DNA of 5,226 nucleotides from Lysobacterales bacterium UBA2790 (GTDB taxonomy: Bacteria > Pseudomonadota > Gammaproteobacteria > Xanthomonadales > Xanthomonadaceae). The notes below the pieces were generated by a model that saw only the letters and a program-made list of their open reading frames with translations, was not told where the DNA came from and did no database searches. The translations under genes were made by a program, and so were the position numbers. Below are positions 1 through 5,114 of the stretch, one piece after another. The stretch spans positions 1-5,226 of the forward strand of contig DEHW01000081.1 of the NCBI GenBank assembly GCA_002352135.1, in the 5' to 3' direction. Within the stretch, counting starts at the first letter, position 1, and the number at the start of each line of letters is the position of its first letter.

Positions 1-585
1 TGCGTCGATTTCCCGTGTCCACTTGGCGTTGACGTAGAGCAGCCACAGTGGACGCGGCTGGCGTCGCAAGGACGCGCTCACCTGTTGCAGATGGGCGCGC
101 AGCACGTCGGCGGAAAAGGGGTTGTAGAGATACAGGTGGCTGTAGTCATCCAACGCGGCAAAGGTCGCCGCATCGCCTGCGTGGACTTGGCATCGTGATG
201 GCTCGACGCCTAGTCGGGCGAAGTTCTGTCGTGCGATCTGCACCAGATCCTCGGCGAGTTCCAGCCCGTCGACGCGGGCAAACGGATAGTCGAGCATCAC
301 CCGCATGGCGCTGCCCTTGCCGGAGCCGACATCCAGAATGCAGTGCGTCGGCGCGATGACCAGCGAGTCCAGCAAGCGCTGCAGCGCCTGATCACTGGAC
401 GGCGTGCTGCGCACCGCATGACGTGGATCGAGGCCGACGTCTTCCGGTAGCACGACCCCTGAGAAATCCAGACTAGGGTCCTGTTCGCGCCGCGTGTAGA
501 AACGATGCTCCCAACTGGCCGGTGCCCAGCGCCGTCCGAGTTGATGCAATTTCGTCCACCAGTGGGATCGATGTGGCTTACGCAT
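1..585 (-). CDS. Class I SAM-dependent methyltransferase, 3' end beyond the left edge (partial)
   Basis: The minus strand is open from an ATG at 585-583 to the left edge: 195 codons and no stop, so the C-terminus is missing. The fold is read from a glycine-rich SAM-binding motif I (ILDVGSGKGSAM, residues 83-94), an acidic residue ending strand 2 (VDGLEL, Glu109), a strand-3 acidic motif (GDAATF, Asp138) and a strand-4 YLYNPF motif (residues 152-157). The last is typical of a widespread family of small bacterial class I methyltransferases. No membrane segment is visible. The substrate cannot be read from the sequence. Divergence from a btaA-like gene suggests a lipid head-group methyltransferase (a BtaB-like role), but motif I does not look like the PmtA/BtaB type as I recall it. 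The frame is also open upstream to an ATG at 672-670. I prefer 585 because the longer form would place the candidate Pho box inside the coding region and adds a low-complexity Arg/Ser-rich leader. Neither start has a strong ribosome binding site. Confidence 0.85.
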   Translation of the reverse strand, partial: MRKPHRSHWWTKLHQLGRRWAPASWEHRFYTRREQDPSLDFSGVVLPEDVGLDPRHAVRSTPSSDQALQRLLDSLVIAPTHCILDVGSGKGSAMRVMLDYPFARVDGLELAEDLVQIARQNFARLGVEPSRCQVHAGDAATFAALDDYSHLYLYNPFSADVLRAHLQQVSASLRRQPRPLWLLYVNAKWTREIDA

Positions 586-634
586 GCCGTGCTGTTCCGG
601 GGTGTTCCGCCACCGCGCATTGCGCGCGCTGCCG

Positions 635-663
635 ATGACAGTCTCGCGGCAGTCCGATGACAG
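635..663 (-). promoter_or_regulatory. Candidate Pho box (PhoB operator), three 7-bp units at 11-bp period
   Basis: Read on the minus strand, the site is CTGTCAT (663-657), a 4-bp spacer, CTGCCGC (652-646), a 4-bp spacer, and CTGTCAT (641-635). The outer units match the enterobacterial PhoB half-site CTGTCAT at 7 of 7 bases. The middle one matches at 4 of 7, keeping the CTG and the following C at position 5. The 7+4 geometry is exactly that of a Pho box. The site ends about 50 bp upstream of the methyltransferase start at 585 and lies about 88 bp upstream of the btaA-like start at 751. Its orientation favours the methyltransferase, but it could serve both genes. It fits the known PhoB control of betaine-lipid genes under phosphate limitation. 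No convincing -10 was found on the minus strand. Confidence 0.6.
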
Positions 664-665
664 CG

Positions 666-710
666 GCTTCATCGCGCCGACACGGCAGCGTCATTTGCGC
701 CACGTGTACT
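666..710 (+). promoter_or_regulatory. Possible PhoB-dependent promoter for the btaA-like gene
   Basis: On the plus strand three degenerate PhoB-like units follow one another at 11-bp intervals: GCTTCAT (666-672, 4 of 7 matches to CTGTCAT), CCGACAC (677-683, 4 of 7) and GCGTCAT (688-694, 5 of 7). Ten bp after the last unit comes TGTACT (705-710), 4 of 6 matches to the -10 consensus and without a good -35. That is the spacing expected when PhoB replaces the -35 contact. Transcription would start near 717, giving a leader of about 35 nt. The individual matches are weak, so this is a suggestion that rests mainly on the geometry. Confidence 0.3.
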
Positions 711-722
711 GCACGGCGGATT

Positions 723-737
723 GCCCCGCTGCGGGGC
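723..737. repeat. GC-rich inverted repeat in the btaA-like leader
   Basis: GCCCCGC (723-729) and its exact complement GCGGGGC (731-737) flank a single T. As RNA this would form a stem of six G-C pairs closed by a CTG loop, ending 13 nt before the ATG at 751. It has no following T-run, so it is not an intrinsic terminator. It could impede ribosome access or stabilise the mRNA 5' end, or it could be an operator at the DNA level. No function can be assigned from sequence alone. Confidence 0.45.
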
Positions 738-750
738 GTGCGAGAACGCC

Positions 751-1977
751 ATGAGCACCAAGACCCTGATCGATTCCGCCGTCATCAACTCCACCACGCA
801 AGGGCGCAAGGGCTGGTCGGATCGCCTGTTCGCGCACTGGTTCAATCGACTGGTGTATGCGCAGATCTGGGAAGACCCGGTGGTCGATCTCGAAGCCCTG
901 CAACTCAAGCCCGGCGCGCAGGTACTGAGTATTTCGTCGGGAGGATGCAATGCGCTGGCCTACCTGAGCGCCGATCCGTCCGCCGTGCATGTGGTGGATC
1001 TGAATGCGGCGCATCTGGCGATGCTGGAACTCAAGCGCGCAGCCCTGCGTGGCCTGCCCGAATCCGGCGATCTGCTGGCGTTTCTTGCTGATGCGGCACA
1101 GCCGGAGAATGCGCAACGCTATCGCGAGCACATCGCGCCGCTGTTGCCTGAAGAGGCGCGCGAGTGGTGGGAAACCACCGACTGGCTGGGTCGCCCGCGT
1201 TGGCGCATGTTTACTCGCCATGCGTACCGACACGGGCTGCTCGGGCTGTTCATTGGCTTTTCGCATTGGCTGGCGAAGCGACTCGGCGGCGATCTGTCGA
1301 AGATGACCGAGGCTCGCTCCATGGACGAACAGGCGGCCTTGTTCGAGCGCCATGTCGCGCCGCTGTTCCGCACTCGCCTGCTGAAGTTTCTCTGCGAGCG
1401 CCCGGCCGCGCTTTACAGCTTGGGTATTCCACCCGCGCAGTTCGATGCGCTGAAGGCCGATGCGGCTGCCGAGGGCATGAGCCTGCCGGCGTTGTTCGAA
1501 GATCGCATGCGTCATCTCGCCTGCGATTTCCCGTATGCGGAAAACTGTTTCGCGGCGCAGGCCTTTGCGCGTCGCTATGACATCCAGCGACCGACGCAAT
1601 TGCCGATGTACCTGCAACCGCAGCACCACGAAGCGATCCGTTCGCGCCTTGATCGCCTGCACCCGCGTCACATGACCTTGACCGCGTTTCTGCAGAGTCG
1701 TCCGGCGCAGTCGATGGATGCCTATCTGTTTCTGGATGCGCAGGACTGGATGGACGATGCGCAACTGATCGCGCTGTGGCGTGAGGTCAATCGCACCGCC
1801 GCGCCCGGCGCGCGTGTCGTGTTCCGCAGTGGCGGCAAGACCTCGCCACTCGAATCGCGCTTGCCTGCGGAGATTCTCGCGCAGTGGCGCACGGATCTGG
1901 CCTACAACGCGTCCTTGTATGCGAAGGATCGCTCGGCGATTTACGGCGGCGTGCATCTGTATCAGAAGCAGGCTTGA
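751..1977 (+). CDS. btaA: BtaA-like SAM:diacylglycerol 3-amino-3-carboxypropyl transferase (DUF3419 family)
   Basis: The 408-residue product fits the BtaA/DUF3419 family, which moves the 3-amino-3-carboxypropyl group of SAM onto the free hydroxyl of diacylglycerol. This gives diacylglyceryl-homoserine, the precursor of the betaine lipid DGTS. Recognisable family blocks are FAHWFNRLVYAQIWEDP (27-43), the glycine-rich SAM-site block LSISSGGCNALAYL (59-72), the acidic strand-2 end VVDLN (81-85), LGIPPAQFDAL and LACDFPYAENCFA in the middle, LDAQDWM (328-334), and the C-terminal DRSAIYGGVHLY (393-404). Length is near the 410-420 residues usual for bacterial BtaA. No transmembrane helix is evident, so it probably acts at the inner face of the membrane. 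I chose the ATG at 751. A TTG at 721 would add ten residues and swallow the GC hairpin. The ribosome binding site is weak (a GAGA about 8 nt upstream). The next gene starts 3 nt after the TGA, so they are probably co-transcribed. Family membership is strong; the exact acceptor lipid is inferred. Confidence 0.88.
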   Translation: MSTKTLIDSAVINSTTQGRKGWSDRLFAHWFNRLVYAQIWEDPVVDLEALQLKPGAQVLSISSGGCNALAYLSADPSAVHVVDLNAAHLAMLELKRAALRGLPESGDLLAFLADAAQPENAQRYREHIAPLLPEEAREWWETTDWLGRPRWRMFTRHAYRHGLLGLFIGFSHWLAKRLGGDLSKMTEARSMDEQAALFERHVAPLFRTRLLKFLCERPAALYSLGIPPAQFDALKADAAAEGMSLPALFEDRMRHLACDFPYAENCFAAQAFARRYDIQRPTQLPMYLQPQHHEAIRSRLDRLHPRHMTLTAFLQSRPAQSMDAYLFLDAQDWMDDAQLIALWREVNRTAAPGARVVFRSGGKTSPLESRLPAEILAQWRTDLAYNASLYAKDRSAIYGGVHLYQKQA

Positions 1978-1980
1978 GTC

Positions 1981-3150
1981 GTGCGCCATCCGCTGGCTCG
2001 TACGGTGGTAGAGGACACGCCAGCAGGCAGCTGGGAGGCCGCGCAGGAAACCGCGACCGGTGAGGATTCGCTTGCCTGGATGGACGCGGACGGTTGCGTT
2101 GAAGCCGCGCACTGGGTCGCCAATGTCGATGCCCGTATCGTCCGTCTGCGGCATCAAGAGTCCAGCCTGCCACTGTTTCTGGACGGTCCGCACGCGGCGT
2201 ACAACAGCTACGTGGCGGGTGCCCGCGCGGCGTGGCTCGAATACGCCGCGCACGAAGCATTGCGCTCCGCATCACCAACCAGACAGAGGTTGTTGAAAGG
2301 GCTCGCCATCGCGCCCTTGGCGCTAGCACGTGCCGCCTTTGCAGCCGCCGGATTCACCCGCGCGGCATGGTTCGACAATCCGCTGTTTTCGACACAACTG
2401 GGCTCGCCTGTGTTGGCGTCAAACGTGGCGCATTGGCGCGCCTTGGCCCTGCCACAGACGGCGGGTCGAGCGCTGTTCTGGCGCAATGTCTGTGCCGACG
2501 TGGAGCCCGTGTTGCCGAGCGCCTTGCGGGCGGATGGGTGGCGTCTGTTGCCCGCCCGTCTGGTCTATCTATGCGACCCGTCCAGCAGCGACTTGTGGAA
2601 GCGCAACCATGTGCGCCGCGATCACAAATTGATGCGCAGCGACGGTGTCGACTGGGTGCCGCACGCGCAATTGACGGTCGAGGATATTCCTGCCCTGAGG
2701 CGCTGTTTTCGCGCCGTGTTTTTCGACAAGCACTCGGCCCTGAATCCCGACTTCACGGATGCCTTCTTCGCCCGTTGCCTGCAGCCGGATTCGCCGCTGG
2801 AACTGCTCGCGCTGCGCTGGCAAGGCCAACTCGTCGGCGTGCTTGCGCTCTACATCCAGCATGGCTGGCTTACCACGCCACTGATCGGCTACGACACGAC
2901 TGCGCCCGGTCCCTTGGGCCTGTATCGGCGACTGATGGCGCGACTGTTGTGGGAAGCCAAGGATCGCGGACTGCGTCTGCACTACAGCTCGGGTGCAGGC
3001 GACTTCAAACGTCACCGCGGCGGAGAACCGGTGCTGGAATTCACCGCCGTGCATAGCGGTGCGCTGAGTGGGCCGAAGCGCTGGATGTTCGAGCAGATCG
3101 CCGATCAGATCACGCAGCACGCACCGGCGCTGTTGATGCGCAATGGGTGA
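1981..3150 (+). CDS. GNAT/FemAB-like N-acyltransferase co-transcribed with btaA
   Basis: The 389-residue product has no signal peptide or clear membrane helix. Its second half looks like an acyl-CoA-dependent GNAT fold of the FemAB/BioF2 type (Acetyltransf_6-like). Signs are HVRRDHKL (210-217), DKHSALNP (249-256), a strand reading LLALRWQGQLVGVLALYI, then LIGYDTTAPGPLGLYRRL (301-318) and the diagnostic SGAGDFKRHRGG (337-348). The N-terminal ~180 residues are Ala-rich and I do not recognise them as a separate domain. The start is a GTG directly after the btaA stop plus three bases. A GCAGG about 8 nt upstream, inside the end of btaA, can serve as ribosome binding site and suggests translational coupling. 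An in-frame GTG at 2005 is an alternative. Because it sits behind a BtaA-type enzyme, the amine of diacylglyceryl-homoserine is an attractive acceptor, as in ornithine-lipid acylation. That substrate is inference only; amino acids, peptides or other lipids are equally open. Confidence 0.72.
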   Translation: MRHPLARTVVEDTPAGSWEAAQETATGEDSLAWMDADGCVEAAHWVANVDARIVRLRHQESSLPLFLDGPHAAYNSYVAGARAAWLEYAAHEALRSASPTRQRLLKGLAIAPLALARAAFAAAGFTRAAWFDNPLFSTQLGSPVLASNVAHWRALALPQTAGRALFWRNVCADVEPVLPSALRADGWRLLPARLVYLCDPSSSDLWKRNHVRRDHKLMRSDGVDWVPHAQLTVEDIPALRRCFRAVFFDKHSALNPDFTDAFFARCLQPDSPLELLALRWQGQLVGVLALYIQHGWLTTPLIGYDTTAPGPLGLYRRLMARLLWEAKDRGLRLHYSSGAGDFKRHRGGEPVLEFTAVHSGALSGPKRWMFEQIADQITQHAPALLMRNG

Positions 3151-3174
3151 GTACGCGCAGGCAGGGTGAGTACG
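3145..3174. repeat. Short direct repeat at the acyltransferase stop codon
   Basis: The 11-mer GGGTGAGTACG occurs at 3145-3155, where it includes the TGA stop at 3148-3150, and again at 3164-3174, a 19-bp offset. The second copy lies wholly in the intergenic gap. It may be a small tandem duplication of the gene end. No function is implied. Confidence 0.6.
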
Positions 3175-3343
3175 ATCAACGGCGCAAGCCAGGCCGCCGA
3201 TAGTGCACGGATCGCGCCGCCACGGCTCGCCGTGACCGGAGGGCTTCGAACATTCCGTGCCCGCCTGCCGGGTGGATTGTCGTCGACGAGGTTTACCCTC
3301 AGGCTTGGCCGGATACTCTGAACGCGGAAGCGGCACATTGACC
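3151..3343. other. Intergenic gap between the lipid unit and the SDR-DoxX unit
   Basis: This 193-bp stretch separates two same-strand units and is long enough for a new promoter. It contains the second copy of an 11-bp repeat, a small hairpin (CACGG, loop CTCG, CCGTG at 3221-3234) with no T-run after it, and a 10-bp palindrome TCGTCGACGA (3280-3289) next to a promoter-like sequence. An open frame runs through it from a GTG at 3257 into the SDR gene, but its translation is Arg/Gly-rich and does not extend the Rossmann fold. No CTGTCAT-type Pho half-site was found here. Confidence 0.6.
3292..3319 (+). promoter_or_regulatory. Possible sigma70-type promoter for the SDR-DoxX gene
   Basis: TTTACC (3292-3297, 4 of 6 matches to the -35 consensus) is followed after 16 bp by TACTCT (3314-3319, 3 of 6 to the -10 consensus). 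This is one of the few less GC-rich patches in the gap. It would place the transcript start about 17 nt upstream of the ATG at 3344. A perfect 10-bp palindrome (3280-3289) lies just upstream of the -35 and could be a regulator site. The matches are modest. Confidence 0.3.
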
Positions 3344-4645
3344 ATGACGGACCCCATGTCTCCGCAACGGCCATCGATAACGGTGCTGGTGACCGGTGCC
3401 AATGGCTTTCTCGCCGGCTTCATTGTGGCCGCGCTGTGCAAACGCGGCTGGAAGGTGATTCGTGCAGTGCGCTCGCCGTCGCACCGCAGTGACGAACGGC
3501 ACTGCGATCTGGCGCACGCCGACGCGATTGACTGGACTCATTTGCTTGATGGCATCGACGCGGTGGTGAACGTCGCGGGCATTTTGCGCGAGACTCGCGG
3601 GCAGTATTTCGAGGCCATCCATCACACCGGGCCATTGGCATTGGCCCAGGCGTGCGTCGCACGCGGTGTGCGCGATTTCGTGCAGATCTCGGCTCTGGGC
3701 GATCCGGCCGATGGTGAGTTCATTGCTTCCAAGCATCGCTTCGATGCGGCCCTGCTGGCCTTGCCCTTGCGTGCCGTGGTGCTGCGACCCTCGGTGGTCT
3801 ACGCCTCGCGCGGCTCCTACGGTGGAACCTCGCTGTTGCGGGCGCTGGCGGCGCTGCCCTGGGCGGTGCCGTTGCCCGGTCACGGTGCGTGGCTGATGCA
3901 GCCCTTGGAGGCCGAGGATCTGGCGGAACTGGTCGTCGCGGCCCTGAGCGGTGAACAGCTGGGCGTCTTTGAGGTGGGCTGCGCCGAGGCGATCAGCCTG
4001 CGCGACTATCTTCTGCAGTGGCGCGCGTGGCTGCGCATTGCCGGACAAAGGACCGTACGCGTGCCGGTCGCGGTGGTGGATCTGGCGGTGGCGTTCAGCG
4101 AGCGCATGGCAGCGGGCCCGATGGGACAGACGGTGTGGCGAATGTTGAAGCGCGGCAATGTCTGCGCACCCGATGCGCATGCCCGTCTGCAGCAGCACTT
4201 TGGAACCGCGCCGCGCGATCTGACGACCGTGTTGGCCGCGCAACCCAGCCAAGTGCAGGATCGCTGGCAGGCGCAACTCTACTTGCTGGTGCCAGTGTTG
4301 CGTATCGCGGTGATTCTGCTGTGCCTGCTCTCGGCTTGGGCGGGCTTTACGACGCCGGCCGCACAGATCGAGACGCTGTCGGCAGGAAGCCTGTTGGCTG
4401 ACCTGCAGCCTGTGGCGTGGGCGCGCTTCGCGGGCGCTGCCGATCTCGTGTTGGCGCTGTGGTTGGGCAGTGGCTGGCGACCTCGTTGGGCGGTGTCTGC
4501 CACGCTCGGGATGGTGTCTGGCTACACGCTGGTCTTCGGCGCACTGTTGCCCGCCTTGTGGCTGGACCCACTTGGCGGCCTGGCCAAGAATCTGGTTCTG
4601 CTGCCCGCCTTGGCGGTGCTGTGGGTCTTGAGTGATCGGAGGTAG
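3344..4645 (+). CDS. SDR-family NAD(P)-binding protein fused to a DoxX-like membrane domain
   Basis: The 433-residue product has two parts. Residues ~12-290 are an atypical/extended short-chain dehydrogenase (NDUFA9-like) Rossmann domain. The dinucleotide loop is TGANGFLAG (17-25), with Ala24 where the third Gly of GxxGxxG is expected. Further along are VVNVAGI after strand 4, QISALGD (114-120, Ser116), and VVLRPSVVYASRG followed by MQPLEAEDLAELV. The usual catalytic YxxxK reads FIASK (126-130), so the tyrosine is Phe126. Residues ~306-433 hold about four hydrophobic helices, starting at LYLLVPVLRIAVILLCLL and ending at LAKNLVLLPALAVLWVL, and resemble the DoxX-like domain found at the C-terminus of such SDR proteins. 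The enzyme domain is probably held at the cytoplasmic membrane face. Substrate is unknown, and loss of the tyrosine suggests cofactor binding or quinone/redox-complex support rather than classic dehydrogenation. I chose the ATG at 3344 just before the first beta strand; an ATG at 3356 is possible. The ribosome binding site is weak (GGAAG about 13 nt upstream). Confidence 0.82.
   Translation: MTDPMSPQRPSITVLVTGANGFLAGFIVAALCKRGWKVIRAVRSPSHRSDERHCDLAHADAIDWTHLLDGIDAVVNVAGILRETRGQYFEAIHHTGPLALAQACVARGVRDFVQISALGDPADGEFIASKHRFDAALLALPLRAVVLRPSVVYASRGSYGGTSLLRALAALPWAVPLPGHGAWLMQPLEAEDLAELVVAALSGEQLGVFEVGCAEAISLRDYLLQWRAWLRIAGQRTVRVPVAVVDLAVAFSERMAAGPMGQTVWRMLKRGNVCAPDAHARLQQHFGTAPRDLTTVLAAQPSQVQDRWQAQLYLLVPVLRIAVILLCLLSAWAGFTTPAAQIETLSAGSLLADLQPVAWARFAGAADLVLALWLGSGWRPRWAVSATLGMVSGYTLVFGALLPALWLDPLGGLAKNLVLLPALAVLWVLSDRR
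4638..4642 (+). promoter_or_regulatory. Strong ribosome binding site inside the end of the SDR-DoxX gene
   Basis: GGAGG lies 7 nt upstream of the ATG at 4650 and is formed by the last two arginine codons of the SDR-DoxX gene, directly before its TAG stop. It decides the start of the next gene over the GTG at 4632 and implies translational coupling of the pair. Confidence 0.85.
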
Positions 4646-4649
4646 GGCG

Positions 4650-5114
4650 ATGGACTATCTGTGGCTTAAGTGGATCCACATCCTGTCGTCAACCTTGCTG
4701 TTTGGCACCGGACTCGGCATCGCTTTCTTCATGTGGATGGCGCATCGGCGTGGCGACGCGCGGGTGATCGCCGCCACCGCACGCACCGTGGTCATTGCCG
4801 ATGCCTGCTTCACCGCGCCCGCCGTGCTGGTTCAGTTGCTCACCGGCCTGCTGTTGTCGGCAAAACTCGGTTGGCCACTTGACGCCTTCTGGTGGCGCAC
4901 CTCATTGCTGCTGTTCTTCGTGGTCGGCGCCTGCTGGCTGCCGGTGTTGTGGCTGCAGATCCGCGCGCGAGATCTGGCGCAGACTTCCGCAGCGACGAAC
5001 GCCGAATTGAGCGTGAGCTACCAACGCGCCATGCGCGTCTGGTTCTGGCTTGGCTGGCCAGCGTTCCTCAGTGTGTTGGCAATTTTCTGGCTGATGGTCG
5101 TGAAGCCGACCTGA
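4650..5114 (+). CDS. Small four-helix membrane protein, DUF2269 family
   Basis: The 154-residue product is almost entirely hydrophobic, with about four membrane helices: residues ~5-30, ~47-71, ~84-104 and ~130-151. The opening LKWIHILSSTLLFGTGLG (6-23), with His10 in the first helix, the central APAVLVQLLTG (56-66), and the ending WPAFLSVLAIFWLMVVKP (136-153) fit the DUF2269 family of predicted integral membrane proteins, whose function is not established. A buried conserved histidine might be a metal or heme ligand, but a single one here does not prove this. The start is fixed by a strong GGAGG ribosome binding site overlapping the end of the preceding gene. The SDR-DoxX stop and this ATG are only 4 nt apart, so the two are almost certainly an operon and may form one membrane complex. 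A GTG start at 4632 is less likely. Confidence 0.85.
   Translation: MDYLWLKWIHILSSTLLFGTGLGIAFFMWMAHRRGDARVIAATARTVVIADACFTAPAVLVQLLTGLLLSAKLGWPLDAFWWRTSLLLFFVVGACWLPVLWLQIRARDLAQTSAATNAELSVSYQRAMRVWFWLGWPAFLSVLAIFWLMVVKPT

Larger units (their letters stand above)
586..750. promoter_or_regulatory. Divergent intergenic control region
   Basis: This 165-bp gap separates the start of the leftward methyltransferase from the start of the rightward btaA-like gene, so it should hold both promoters. It contains a candidate Pho box on the minus strand (635-663), a weaker 11-bp-periodic series on the plus strand (666-694), a possible -10 element TGTACT (705-710) and a GC-rich inverted repeat (723-737). 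Open frames cross it on both strands, as is common in high-GC DNA, but none has a recognisable protein or a ribosome binding site. Confidence 0.75.

Noticed and set aside
48..359. A 103-codon plus-strand open frame inside the methyltransferase region.
   Set aside because: The minus strand carries the SAM-binding motifs here; the plus-strand product is an Arg-rich shadow.
586..672. A longer methyltransferase beginning at the ATG at 672-670.
   Set aside because: It would put the whole candidate Pho box inside the gene and adds a 29-residue leader with no family resemblance; kept only as an alternative.
691..2253. A 520-codon open frame on the minus strand opposite the btaA-like and acyltransferase genes.
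   Set aside because: It mirrors two well-recognised plus-strand genes, its translation is Arg/Gln/His-rich with no domain, and such antisense frames are usual in high-GC coding DNA.
3221..3234. Small hairpin CACGG-CTCG-CCGTG as a terminator for the acyltransferase gene.
   Set aside because: The stem is only five to six pairs and no T-run follows, so termination is not supported.
2569..3441. A 290-codon minus-strand open frame crossing the gap between the acyltransferase and SDR genes.
   Set aside because: Most of it is opposite conserved coding sequence, the composition is non-protein-like, and no ribosome binding site or domain is visible.
3299..4276. A 325-codon minus-strand open frame opposite the SDR domain.
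   Set aside because: Shadow of the SDR gene, whose Rossmann motifs are clear; the antisense product is a Gln/Arg/His-rich low-complexity chain.
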